Shown here: in pieces, positions 17,201-25,050 of the stretch
Layout of the letters: each line of letters opens with the position of its first letter
How positions within the stretch are numbered: the first letter of the stretch is position 1
Assembly (NCBI RefSeq): GCF_004210735.1
Contig: NZ_SDZL01000029.1
Coordinates: 1-35,578 of the forward strand
Source: Brevundimonas sp.
Lineage (GTDB): Bacteria; Pseudomonadota; Alphaproteobacteria; Caulobacterales; Caulobacteraceae
DNA length: 35,578 nucleotides
Direction of reading: 5' to 3'
The notes under the pieces: generated by a model
What the model was told of the DNA's origin: nothing
Database searches by the model: none
Seen by the model: the letters and a program-made list of their open reading frames with translations, nothing else
Made by a program: the position numbers and the translations under genes

Positions 17201-17473
17201 CACCCAGAAGCTGATCTCGTAGTTTTCCGGCAGGTCGAACGGCAGCGGCCGCGCGGCGAAGGCGTAGCCGGCCTTGCCGTTGAAATCATAGTCGAGGCGC
17301 AGCGCCCGCCCCTCCTTGCCCGCCACCGACGACACGCGCGAGGTCACGTCGGTCGAGGCGTCGGCGGTCCAGCGGCCCGCGTCCTCGAACCCGTCCAGCA
17401 GGCGGGGCTCCTGCGCGAAAGCGGGGGCGGCCATGGCCAGCGCGGCCACGGTCGTCAGGAGAAAGGAACGCAT
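14264..17473 (-). CDS. Secreted multi-domain (alpha/alpha)6-barrel-type glycoside hydrolase candidate
   Basis: A 1069-aa exported protein. The signal peptide MRSFLLTTVAALAMAAPAFA is followed by a probable cleavage before QEP. Domain 1 (about 25-175) looks like a beta-sandwich carbohydrate-binding domain. Domain 2 (about 185-340) looks like a discoidin (F5/8 type C) domain (KTAWTP, GLTLRWGERG, SSSDGRDWREL, ARYLKLEPL). A beta-rich region (about 340-610) precedes a helical region (about 620-960) with YNRSWIRDGAMMAEGLNRLG, ENDSHGEFVFLAAETYRYT and GDMPHAWISSDYIRS, resembling (alpha/alpha)6 glucosidases. I cannot name its GH family. ATG 17473 is preferred over 17479 because of GGAG seven bases upstream. 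It is the last gene of the importer operon, 39 bases after the permease gene, so it probably processes the imported or captured glycan. Confidence 0.75.
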   Translation of the reverse strand: MRSFLLTTVAALAMAAPAFAQEPRLLDGFEDAGRWTADASTDVTSRVSSVAGKEGRALRLDYDFNGKAGYAFAARPLPFDLPENYEISFWVRGAGPTNTFEVKFTDASAENVWWRQTTRYDFPDGWTRFVIKRRQVVKAWGPSPETILRQVERMEFVVVAAEGGAGHVEIDQLTLRELPPEPLVPPALIARDGAASTSAALAVDLNPKTAWTPAVAGAPALTLDLGYEREFGGLTLRWGERGAAADYRVSSSSDGRDWRELASVTGGSGGVDWLRTPEASARYLKLEPLRPVPSPDVQGQAGAGQRLGVVAPTTYALNEIEVEPLTFGEDATSFVEAVAKQNRRGLYPRGFFGEQPYWTLVGVDGGGESGLIGEDGAIELRRAGPSIEPFVIDNGRLISWADVRIEQGLRDDYLPIPWVRWTHDDWTLTTTSFASGTPDQAQLWGRYALTNTSNRPRTLTLALAARPFQVNGPVQFLAIPGGVAPIQQIDWNGGSLVLNDNIRVHTLAQPSAVSMATFDQGADPQSLTVTDARRPADQRHVESDATGLPAGALLYDVTLQPGETRTFGFMSPLSGASPAPVVTGSIEAALDTAEAAVVADWKARLDRFDLTLPPAAQRIEDALRSSLAHMLMSRQGPILQPGTRSYNRSWIRDGAMMAEGLNRLGLPELSAEYLRWYAPYVFENGKVPCCVDARGADPVPENDSHGEFVFLAAETYRYTRDEALLRQVWPQVQKAIAYMDELRASTRTAEFQAADKRHLFGLLPPTISHEGYSDKPAYSYWDDFWGLLGYKDAVFIAQTLGDAEAAARMSAARDQFQTDIMASITATAAHHGIDWIAGAADRGDFDATSTTIGLSPGGALEELPRDLLDNTFERYWTNFQNRLANRPLWKDYTPYEWRNVGALVRLGRRDRAMEALDFFMADRRPQAWNGWAEVVGRELREPRFIGDMPHAWISSDYIRSALDLFAYERDADHALVLAAGVPTAWLDTAEGVGVKDLRTAYGALTYAFRKQGRDYVLTLEPGVTPPGGFVVQWPKGEAAPAVVRIDGRSARFENGELKIPTGARRVTMR

Positions 17474-17512
17474 CGGCATACTCCGCTCAGCGCCCTGCGG
17501 CGCGGGGTGGGT

Positions 17513-18334
17513 TCAGCCCTTCACGCTGCCCGCGAGCATGCCGCGGATGTAGTAGCGTTGCAGGGCGAGGAAGAGGATCAGCACGGGGGCCACGGTCACC
17601 ACCGCGCCCGCCATCATCAGCTCGATGTCCTGGACGTGCTCGCGCGACAGGGCGGCCAGCGCCACCGGCAGGGTATAGTTCGACTGGTCCGTCAGGATGA
17701 TCAGCGGCCACAGGAAGTCGTTCCAGCTGCCCAGGAAGACGAACAGGCCCAGCGTCACGATGATCGGCTGCAGCGTCGGCAGGACCACCCGGCGGAAGAT
17801 CTGCCCCTCGGTGGCGCCGTCGATGCGGGCGGCCTCCAGCATCTCGTCCGGGATCGATAGCGAATACTGCCGCACCAGAAACAGGCCGAATATCGACGCC
17901 AGCCACGGCACCAGCGCCCCGGCGTAGGTGTTCACCAGTCCCACCGACTTCAGCATCAGGAACAGCGGCAGAGTGCCGATCTGGGCCGGCACCACCAGGG
18001 CGGCGATCAACAACTGGAACAGCCGGTCGCGGCCCGCGAACTTCAGCTTGGCGAAGGCGTAGCCGGCCGGAACGGTGAAGGCCAAGGCCAGCAGGGTCGC
18101 CAGCGTCGCCAGAGCGAAGCTGTTCCAGACATAGCGCCCCATGCCCTGGTTCACGAACAGGTCGCGGTAATGCTCCAGCGTAAAGGCCTTGGGCAGCAGC
18201 GGCGGCGGGAAGGTCGCGGCCTCGCCCGTGGACATGAAACTGACCGAGGTCATCCACAACAGCGGGAACAGAACGATCAGCGCCACGACCGCGACGGCGA
18301 GATTCAGCAGGATGGCCTTGGGTCTGATCGTCAT
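17513..18334 (-). CDS. Sugar ABC transporter permease (MalG/CUT1 type)
   Basis: A 273-aa inner-membrane permease with six predicted membrane segments. It carries the EAA loop EAARIDGATEGQIFRRVVLP that docks to the ATPase, and the C-terminus LALQRYYIRGMLAGSVKG typical of MalG-type subunits. The start is ATG 18334, whose ATGA overlaps the stop of the preceding permease gene. The longer open frame reaching 18718 only reads the other permease gene out of frame. It forms the second half of the membrane channel with the upstream permease. Confidence 0.94.
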   Translation of the reverse strand: MTIRPKAILLNLAVAVVALIVLFPLLWMTSVSFMSTGEAATFPPPLLPKAFTLEHYRDLFVNQGMGRYVWNSFALATLATLLALAFTVPAGYAFAKLKFAGRDRLFQLLIAALVVPAQIGTLPLFLMLKSVGLVNTYAGALVPWLASIFGLFLVRQYSLSIPDEMLEAARIDGATEGQIFRRVVLPTLQPIIVTLGLFVFLGSWNDFLWPLIILTDQSNYTLPVALAALSREHVQDIELMMAGAVVTVAPVLILFLALQRYYIRGMLAGSVKG

Positions 18335-19233
18335 TGCTCGGTCCCCAGACGGCGCGACACCCACAACTGCACCAGGGTGACCGCGAAGATGCACAGGAAC
18401 AGGATGAAGGCGACGGCGCTGGCGGAGCCCAGATTCCACCATTTGAAGCCCTCTTCGTACATGAAGTAGAGCACCGTCACGGTCGACTGGGCGGGGCCGC
18501 CTTGCGTCATCACATAGGGCTCGGCGAACAGTTGGAAGAAGCCCGCGACCGAGATGATCGACACCAGCAGCATGGTCGGTGCGATGGCCGGCAGGGTGAC
18601 ATGGCGGAACTGCTTCCATGGCCCGGCGCCGTCGATGCGGGCGGCCTCGTACAGGTCGTCCGGCACGGTCTGCAGCACGGCCAGGAAGATCAGCATGTTG
18701 TAGCCGAAGATCTTCCACACCACGAACATCAGGATGGCGGGGATAGACGTCGAGGGATCACCCAGCCAGTCGACCGGCGGCAGGCCGACGCCCTGCAGCG
18801 CCCAGTTGATGACGCCGTAACGGGTGTGCAGCAGGTATCGCCAAACCACCGCCGTGGCGACCAGGGTGGTGACATAGGGGGCGAAGAACATCACCCGCCA
18901 GATCGGCCGCCACTTCACCACCCGCGCGTTCAAGATGACGGCGGCGGCCAGCGAGGCGGCGATGGACAGGGGCACGCCCAGAACGGCGAACCACACCGTG
19001 TTCTTCATCGCCCCCCAGAACAGCGGGTTGCCCAGCAGGTTCTGATAATTCTGAAACCCGACGAAACGCAGGTTGTTCAGGTCGGCCAGCGCATAGATGT
19101 CGAAGTCGGTCAGGCTGAGCAGCAGGGCCGAGATCACCGGCACGGCGAAGAACAGGCCGACGGCCAGCAGCGCCGGGGCGACGAAGGTCCAGGCGGCCCG
19201 CTCGCGACGGCGAATGGCGGAAACGGCGCTCAT
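18331..19233 (-). CDS. Sugar ABC transporter permease (MalF/CUT1 type)
   Basis: A 300-aa inner-membrane permease. After the basic N-terminus, ERAAWTFVAPALLAVGLFF forms the first of six membrane segments. NYQNLL is a family hallmark (N-Y-x-x-L), and the EAA loop is EAARIDGAGPWKQFRHVTLP. EPYVMTQGGP matches the MalF-type region before the last segments. It overlaps the binding-protein gene upstream and the second permease gene downstream by 4 bases each, so the three importer genes are translated as a unit. Confidence 0.94.
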   Translation of the reverse strand: MSAVSAIRRRERAAWTFVAPALLAVGLFFAVPVISALLLSLTDFDIYALADLNNLRFVGFQNYQNLLGNPLFWGAMKNTVWFAVLGVPLSIAASLAAAVILNARVVKWRPIWRVMFFAPYVTTLVATAVVWRYLLHTRYGVINWALQGVGLPPVDWLGDPSTSIPAILMFVVWKIFGYNMLIFLAVLQTVPDDLYEAARIDGAGPWKQFRHVTLPAIAPTMLLVSIISVAGFFQLFAEPYVMTQGGPAQSTVTVLYFMYEEGFKWWNLGSASAVAFILFLCIFAVTLVQLWVSRRLGTEQ

Positions 19234-20492
19234 GATCCCCTGCCCCGGTCGAGCATCCAGCGGCGTTTCTCCAGCAGGCGGTCGGCGCGGCGGTCGATCT
19301 CGGCGGCGGCGCTTTCAGGCGTGAACTGGCCGCGCACCATGCGTTCGGCGACGATCTGCATTTCGGTGACCACGCGCTCCCACTCCGGCGCCTTGGGCAC
19401 GGCCTCGGCCCGCGCCAGCTGGTCGCGGAAGGGCTGAAGCAGCGGGTCGTTGGCGATGGCCGGCGCGCTCCAGGCGCTTTCACGCGCGGGCAGGTTACCG
19501 GTCAGCGTGTTGAACTGGACCTGCACGTCGGGCTGCAGCAGGAAGCGCACCAGCTTCCACGCCGCGTCCTGATGCGGTGATGACTTGAACACCGCCAGCG
19601 ACGATCCGCCGGGCGCCGAGGCGCCGGGACCGCGCGGGCCGGGCACGCCCGCCGTCGCCCATTTCGTCTCGGGCGGCAGGCGATTGCGGAAATCGCCGAT
19701 GGTCCAGGGACCGGAGAAATAGAAGCTGAAATAGCCCTTGGCGAACTCGGTCCAGACGTTTGAAATCTGCGTCGCCGACACCAGCGGCGCCAGCTGCTCG
19801 TCGAACAGGCTCTTGTAGAAGGCCAGGGCCGCGACGAAGCCGGGGCTGGAGAAATTGCCCCGTGTCGCATCGTCCCGCAGCAGCGGCTCGTCCGCCTGCA
19901 ATCCAAAGGTCAGAAGTTGCTCAAACTCGTTGACCGGCAGCAGGATGGCGTAGTTGCCCGGCCCGGCCACGCGCTTGACCGCATGCATGGCGCGCTTCCA
20001 CTCGGCCCAGTCGCCCGGCACGGCGTCATAGCCCGCCCGGTTCAACAGATCGGTGCGGTGGAAGATCAGTCGCGTGTCCACATACCAGGGCGTGGCCATG
20101 GCCTGGCCGCCGATCTCGTTCGTCTCCAGCACCGCCGGGAACTGATCGGTCAGCAGGTCGGCAGCCGACGCCGGCGTCGGCGACAGGGCGCCGATAGCCG
20201 ACAGCTCCGACACCCAGGTGTTGCCGATCTGGGCCACGTCCGGCAGCGAATCCCCGGCGTATGCGGTCAGCAGTTTCTCGTGCGCCGCCGTCCACGGCAG
20301 CGGCTGGACCGAGACGCGCACGCCGGGGTTCAGCCGCTCGAAGGCCGGGATCAGGGCGGGGACGTTGGTCCCCTCGTTCCCCATGGCCCACAGACGCAGC
20401 CGCACCTCGCCCGCCGTGCGGGGCGCGCAGGCGGTCAGCCCTGCCCCCGCCAGCAGACCCAGCGCGGCGCGCCTGTCGGGCCTCAGGCTCAC
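19230..20492 (-). CDS. Extracellular sugar-binding lipoprotein of the ABC importer
   Basis: A 420-aa family-1 solute-binding protein. The start is GTG 20490-20492, overlapping the GH144-like gene's stop (GTGA). The frame stays open up to 21170, but that part is out-of-frame GH144 sequence. The N-terminus has a twin-arginine-like RPDRRAALGLL and the lipobox LTAC (Cys22), so it is probably an inner-membrane-anchored periplasmic lipoprotein. Typical SBP features are VRLRLWAMGNEG, ALIPAFERLNPGVRVSVQPLPW, LPDVAQIGNTWVSEL, TPWYVDTRLIFHRTDLL and the C-terminal TPESAAAEIDRRADRLL. It would deliver an oligosaccharide to the two permeases. The exact ligand is not readable from sequence. Confidence 0.92.
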   Translation of the reverse strand: MSLRPDRRAALGLLAGAGLTACAPRTAGEVRLRLWAMGNEGTNVPALIPAFERLNPGVRVSVQPLPWTAAHEKLLTAYAGDSLPDVAQIGNTWVSELSAIGALSPTPASAADLLTDQFPAVLETNEIGGQAMATPWYVDTRLIFHRTDLLNRAGYDAVPGDWAEWKRAMHAVKRVAGPGNYAILLPVNEFEQLLTFGLQADEPLLRDDATRGNFSSPGFVAALAFYKSLFDEQLAPLVSATQISNVWTEFAKGYFSFYFSGPWTIGDFRNRLPPETKWATAGVPGPRGPGASAPGGSSLAVFKSSPHQDAAWKLVRFLLQPDVQVQFNTLTGNLPARESAWSAPAIANDPLLQPFRDQLARAEAVPKAPEWERVVTEMQIVAERMVRGQFTPESAAAEIDRRADRLLEKRRWMLDRGRGS

Positions 20493-21922
20493 GCCTTGTC
20501 CAGCCAGCCGCCGGTGAAGCCCGCGCGCTTCAGACCGCGCACGATGTTCGGCTCGCCGTGCATGCGGTTCCAGACGATGCCGCTGCGATGGTTCTCGGTC
20601 ATGATGACGATCGGCCCCTGGTCGATGCCCAGATAGTCGCCGTCGACCCAGCCGATCCCGTCCACGATCTTGCCGTGCAACAGCGGCTTGTCGGTGCTGG
20701 TCAGGGTCGGGTTGAAGCTGTCCAGGAAGCCGTACTCGGCATAGATGGCCGCGCCGTACTTGTCCTTCATCGCCTTGACGCAGGTGGTGACCAGCTCCGG
20801 CTCGAAGGCGATGGAGGAGGCCGCCGCCGTGGGCGCGATGGTGCCGTCGTCCCGCTCGCCCGGGCCGCGCGCGGAGTAGCTGAAGAACTCGCGTTCCTGG
20901 CCGTTCACGACCTGTTTGAAATCGCCCGGCCCGTCGCACGCCGTCAGACCCCAGACATCGGCCGAATAGCCGGCCCAGCCGCGCGGATTGTCGGCGCCGT
21001 ACTTCTGTTGCGCCTGAACGGCGCGGCGGCTGTTCTCGAAATAGTCGAAGCCGGGGATCTCGGCCTGACGGTCGCGCATCCAGGCGTCCTGGATGCCGCG
21101 GAAGTCGATGAACATGTGGCTGTACTGGTGACCGAACAGCGGGGCGAAATGCAGGTGCTTGGGCCCCCACTTGTCGGTGAAGCTGCGGTCATAGACGCTG
21201 CACCACTCGGTCCAGACACCCGGATCGACCGGGTGGGTCGGGCTGCCCAGCGCCTGGATCAGGACGATCATACCCTCGTTGTAGACGTTCCAGTCGGCCT
21301 CGATGAAGCCGCTCTCGGGGTGCCAGCCCATCGAGATGCGGTTCGGGCGCACGACCAGCCACGGCCATTCGATCCGCTCATAGATCACCTGGGTCAGGCG
21401 ACGGATCTCGGCCTCGTCGGCGTGGTCGCCGTCGAACCAGCGGGCGGCGAACATCATGCCGCCCATCAGCAGGGCGGTGTCGACGCTGGACAGTTCGGTC
21501 TGGCCGAAGCGGTGACCGGTCTCCATGTCCAGGAAGTGATAGAAGAAGCCCTTGTGACCGCCGACGCCGGTCGCCTCGGGCCCCTGCTTCAGGTCATGCA
21601 GGAAACGGATGGTGGTCAAGGTGCGCTCACGCGCCTGTTCGCGCGTGATCCAGCCGCGCTCGACCCCGATGGGCCAGACGGCCAGGGCGTCGCCGATGGC
21701 CGCGACTGAGGCGAACGACTTGGTCGGCCAGCGGTCCGGCGTCATGCCGTTGCGGGCGTTGGTGGTGTCCCAGAACCAGCGGAACGAGCGGTGCTGCAGA
21801 TCGTCGATGACCGGATCCAGCGTCACGGCCGCCTGAACACCCGTCGCGCCGGCGTTGCAGCCGACCAGGGCCATCGCCGCGCCTGCGGCCACCGTCCCCA
21901 TCAAAAACCCACGACGATCCAT
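20489..21922 (-). CDS. GH144-like glucanase (glycoamylase-domain, PF10091 type)
   Basis: A 477-aa exported protein. The N-terminus has twin arginines (MDRRGFLMG) and a lipobox-like ALVGC, so it may be a Tat-exported lipoprotein. The body matches the glycoamylase (PF10091) pattern: QHRSFRWFWDTTNARNGMTP, an alternating helical array, GGHKGFFYHFLDMETGHRF, SSVDTALLMGGMMFAA, GWHPESGFIEADWNVYNEG and FGHQYSHMFIDFRG. Characterised members of this group in family GH144 are endo-beta-1,2-glucanases or sophorose-releasing enzymes; that this protein does the same is inference. The ATG has GGAAGGAGC upstream. It follows a terminator-like hairpin after the TonB receptor gene and overlaps the binding-protein gene by 4 bases. 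Confidence 0.8.
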   Translation of the reverse strand: MDRRGFLMGTVAAGAAMALVGCNAGATGVQAAVTLDPVIDDLQHRSFRWFWDTTNARNGMTPDRWPTKSFASVAAIGDALAVWPIGVERGWITREQARERTLTTIRFLHDLKQGPEATGVGGHKGFFYHFLDMETGHRFGQTELSSVDTALLMGGMMFAARWFDGDHADEAEIRRLTQVIYERIEWPWLVVRPNRISMGWHPESGFIEADWNVYNEGMIVLIQALGSPTHPVDPGVWTEWCSVYDRSFTDKWGPKHLHFAPLFGHQYSHMFIDFRGIQDAWMRDRQAEIPGFDYFENSRRAVQAQQKYGADNPRGWAGYSADVWGLTACDGPGDFKQVVNGQEREFFSYSARGPGERDDGTIAPTAAASSIAFEPELVTTCVKAMKDKYGAAIYAEYGFLDSFNPTLTSTDKPLLHGKIVDGIGWVDGDYLGIDQGPIVIMTENHRSGIVWNRMHGEPNIVRGLKRAGFTGGWLDKA

Positions 21923-21958
21923 GCCGGCTCCTTCCGTCAGAAATTCTACTCAAAACAT

Positions 21959-22001
21959 ACAAAAAAGAAGGGCCGCCCTCACCCGTGGGCAAGGGCGGCC
22001 C
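21959..22001 (-). terminator. Rho-independent terminator after the TonB receptor gene
   Basis: On the minus strand GGGCCGCCCT (22001-21992) pairs perfectly with AGGGCGGCCC (21979-21970) over a 12-base loop and is followed by TTCTTTTTT. It begins 14 bases after the receptor stop codon and ends 37 bases before the GH144-like gene in the same direction. It would therefore end most receptor messages and let only part of transcription enter the downstream genes. Confidence 0.88.
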
Positions 22002-22014
22002 CAAGGCTCAGGAG

Positions 22015-24900
22015 TTAGAAGCTGTACCGCAGACCGATCTGGAAGCTGCGGGTCGGACCGGTGAGACGCGAGGGCTCACCGAAGTTGGCGTTCACATTGC
22101 CCGGGCGCGGGATGAAGCCGCCGACCCAGGTTTCGTAGCCGTAGTTCTTGAAGTTGAAGGCGTTGATCACGTCCAGGATGACGCTGATCTGCTGCTGGTT
22201 GGGAAGACCGAAGTCCTTCGAGAAGCGGAAGTCGACCTGACGGAAGGCGAAGGCGTCCGGGATGATGAAGTCGAACTTCTCCGGCTCACCACCGCCCGGC
22301 AGGAAGGTGACGCCGCCGCCGACGTTGTCACGCACCTGCTCATAGCGCTGGCCCGTACCCAGGGTGATCAGGGTCGAACCGGTGATGCCCCAAGCCATGT
22401 CCTTGATGGCGCTGAAGACGATGCGGTGACGTTCCGCAGCCTCGGCCGGGTGCCAGCCCCAGGCGGCGGCGTCCGGTTCGTCCAGGGCGTACGGTCCGCG
22501 CGCGCCGTATTCCTCGGCGTCGGCGAAGGTCCAGGCGAAGTTCATGCCCCAGCCCGAGTCACGCGTGTACGGCTTGTCGATCGTCAGGAACAACGCGTCA
22601 TAGCTGCTCTCGTCCTTGGACTCGCTGACGATGATGTTGCTGTAGCCGGCGGGCGCCTGACCCCAGGGCAGGTTGTTGTTCGCGTCCCGGAACGAGCCAT
22701 CCGCATAGCGGTTGGCCAGCACCCACGAGAAGCCGTCGTAGCTGTTGATGTGCGAATAGGTCAGCGCAGTGTTGAACTGTCCGAGCGTCTTGCGCACGCC
22801 CAGCGAGAACTGGTCCGAATAGGGCAGCTTCACATCGTTCGACAGCATGTAGGCTTCTGCGCCGCCGGCGCCGCCGGTGACGAGGGCCAGCAGGGCGTCC
22901 TTGTCATAATAGGCGTCGCTCCACGGCGTCGCGCCGTTGAACTGGACCTCATAGACCCGATAGTTCGACTTGGCGTACTCGACCTGGGCGTAGTCGTAGA
23001 GGACGCGGTCATAGTACCGGCCCGCGCCGCCGAACACGACCAGGCTGGCGTCGTCATAGACGTCGTAGCTGAAGCCGATCCGCGGCTGGAAGGCGCCCGT
23101 GAAGCTGTCACGGTTGTTGCCGTCCGAGATGTATTCTTCCCAGTTGATGTCGCGATTGTTCGCCCAGGCCCGAACCGCAGCGGCCAGGGCCGCCGGCGTC
23201 ACGAAATCGTTGTTGAGCATGTTGGACTCATAGTCCCAACGCAGGCCTAGGTTCAGCTGCAGCTTGTCGGTGACATCCCAGTCGTCCTGGATATAGAGGC
23301 CGATCTGGGTGTTGTCGCCGCTGGACAGCGGATCGCCCAGGCCCACGCGCGCCCGGATGGGATCGCCAGCGAAGGTGTAGTCGCCGTTGGCGTAGGTGTA
23401 TTCCGGGTTGAAGAACTCGAACTGGACGGCTTCATACTCGATGAAGGCGACCTTGCCGCCGATCTTCACCAGGTGATCGCCCAGCGACAGGAAGGTGAAA
23501 TCGTTACGCAGGGTGAGGCCGGTTTGACCCTTGTCCTGGGTGAAGGTCCGGGCGCCGACCTGCAGGTCGCCGTTGTCCGTCTTCACGCTGCGCGCGCCGC
23601 TGACGGCGCTTGGCGCCCACGACGCATCCAGGTAGTCGATCGAGGCTTCGTTCAGGAACGAACCACCCGACCAGCTCCAGCGCAGGTTGGCGCTGGTAGT
23701 CTGGACGGTGATGTCCTCAGCGCGGTCACGAGTGGTGCCGCCGCCGAAGCCGCGAACGTCCGTTTCATCACGACGCGTGACGCTCAGGTCCACGGTGTGG
23801 TTGTCGGCGGGCGTCCAGCTCAGCTTGCCGAAATACAGCTCGCTGCGGAACGGAACGACGAAATTGCCTTCGTACTGATCGCGGATCGCTTGCGGGATCG
23901 CGTCATTCAGGTCCACGCGCGTGGCGCGATCCTGATTGTTGGCCTCGTAGCTCAGGAAATAGTGCAGACGGTCACGCAGGATCGGACCACCGACCCAGCC
24001 GCCGTACTGCTGGCGCTCATATTCGGGCTGCGGCGCGCCGTTGCGTTCGTCGAAATAGTCCGGCGAAGTCAGGCCCTTGTCCTGATAGTAGCCGAACAGT
24101 TCGCCCTGGAAGTCGTTGGTGCCCGAACGCGTCACCGCCGTGATGACGGCCGCGCCGGCCTGCTCGTATTCAGCCTTGTGGTTCTGGGTCGAGACCCGGA
24201 ATTCCTGGATTGCGGCCTGCGGGAACGGGTTACCGCGGCTGGAATCCTGACCGGCCAGCCCGCCCTGGGTCACGTTGTTCTTCAGGCTTTGACCGTCGAT
24301 GAAGACGTTGGTGTTGTTGGCGCTCAGCGCGCCGGACGAGAACACCTTGCGCTCCGGATTGTCCGAGACCGTCACGCCGGGCGCCAGCGCCGCGAAGTTC
24401 AGGAAGTTGCGCGAGTTCTGGGGCAGGTTGTTGATCTGCTCGGTCGAGACGTTGGTGGCCACTTCCGACGTCTTGACCTCGATCAGGCGACGGCCGGTGA
24501 CGACGACGTCGCCCAGGTCGGTCGCGCCCGGCGCGACGGCCACGGCGGTCGCGGGAACGTCCAGGTCCAACACGGCCGACTGGCCGACGGCCAGGACAAC
24601 ATCCTCGCTGGTGGTGCGACCGTCATCGGTGGTCACCTGGATGCGATAGGTTCCCGGACGCAGGCCGGCCAGGACATAGTTGCCCTGGGCGTTGACGGTC
24701 GCGCGGGCGGTGAAGCCGGTGGCGATCTCGGTCGCCGTGACGCGGGCGCCGGGTTCAGCCTGGCCGTTGTCGGAGACGGCGCCCCGCAGGGTCGAGCTGG
24801 CGACCTGGGCGGTGGCGGCGCCGGCCGAGGCCAGCGAGATGGCGACGGCCAAGGCCGAAGCGGCGCCGAGCCAGTATTTGGTGTTGGTCTTCGTGGACAT
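22015..24900 (-). CDS. TonB-dependent receptor, carboxypeptidase-regulatory (Oar/SusC-like) type
   Basis: A 961-aa outer-membrane transporter that would import oligosaccharide into the periplasm using TonB energy. The start is ATG 24900, with GAGGAAACC upstream; the open frame to 25017 lacks such a site and would add a tail before the signal peptide. The signal peptide ends around SAGAATAQVA. Next is a carboxypeptidase-regulatory-like beta-sandwich (about 30-105, LRGAVSDNGQAEPGARVTAT), then a TonB-box-like DVVVTGRR, the plug (NNLPQNSRNFLNFAALAPGV, NTNVFIDGQSLKNN) and a long beta-barrel ending RSFQIGLRYSF with the terminal Phe needed for barrel assembly. A LacI-type operator lies 100 bases upstream and a strong terminator directly downstream. 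Confidence 0.93.
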   Translation of the reverse strand: MSTKTNTKYWLGAASALAVAISLASAGAATAQVASSTLRGAVSDNGQAEPGARVTATEIATGFTARATVNAQGNYVLAGLRPGTYRIQVTTDDGRTTSEDVVLAVGQSAVLDLDVPATAVAVAPGATDLGDVVVTGRRLIEVKTSEVATNVSTEQINNLPQNSRNFLNFAALAPGVTVSDNPERKVFSSGALSANNTNVFIDGQSLKNNVTQGGLAGQDSSRGNPFPQAAIQEFRVSTQNHKAEYEQAGAAVITAVTRSGTNDFQGELFGYYQDKGLTSPDYFDERNGAPQPEYERQQYGGWVGGPILRDRLHYFLSYEANNQDRATRVDLNDAIPQAIRDQYEGNFVVPFRSELYFGKLSWTPADNHTVDLSVTRRDETDVRGFGGGTTRDRAEDITVQTTSANLRWSWSGGSFLNEASIDYLDASWAPSAVSGARSVKTDNGDLQVGARTFTQDKGQTGLTLRNDFTFLSLGDHLVKIGGKVAFIEYEAVQFEFFNPEYTYANGDYTFAGDPIRARVGLGDPLSSGDNTQIGLYIQDDWDVTDKLQLNLGLRWDYESNMLNNDFVTPAALAAAVRAWANNRDINWEEYISDGNNRDSFTGAFQPRIGFSYDVYDDASLVVFGGAGRYYDRVLYDYAQVEYAKSNYRVYEVQFNGATPWSDAYYDKDALLALVTGGAGGAEAYMLSNDVKLPYSDQFSLGVRKTLGQFNTALTYSHINSYDGFSWVLANRYADGSFRDANNNLPWGQAPAGYSNIIVSESKDESSYDALFLTIDKPYTRDSGWGMNFAWTFADAEEYGARGPYALDEPDAAAWGWHPAEAAERHRIVFSAIKDMAWGITGSTLITLGTGQRYEQVRDNVGGGVTFLPGGGEPEKFDFIIPDAFAFRQVDFRFSKDFGLPNQQQISVILDVINAFNFKNYGYETWVGGFIPRPGNVNANFGEPSRLTGPTRSFQIGLRYSF

Positions 24901-24999
24901 GGTTTCCTCGATGAAGAAGTGTTTTTGGGCTCTGAGCCCGAAGGTCTGGAAAGCGAAAGCCCGCCTAGCGACGCCGATCCTCTTGAAAGGCGGCGCGGC

Positions 25000-25011
25000 G
25001 TAACCGGTTAC
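25000..25011. promoter_or_regulatory. LacI-type operator before the TonB receptor gene
   Basis: A perfect palindrome GTAACCGGTTAC, identical to the one before the ABC ATPase gene at 12950-12961. On the minus strand the sequence reads TTGACTGTAACCGGTTACG, so a -35-like TTGACT directly abuts the operator, a placement that suits repression. It lies 100 bases before the receptor start codon, within the gap after the LacI gene. Confidence 0.85.
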
Positions 25012-25050
25012 AGTCAAGCTTGCTCTGGTCCGTCTCCTCGATCTCGCGGC

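Noticed and set aside
18335..18718. N-terminal extension of the second permease
   Set aside because: It reads the first permease gene out of frame; the ATG at 18334 with an ATGA overlap begins a normal MalG-type N-terminus.
20493..21170. N-terminal extension of the sugar-binding lipoprotein
   Set aside because: The extra codons read the GH144-like gene in another frame; the GTG at 20492 is followed by a proper lipoprotein signal peptide.
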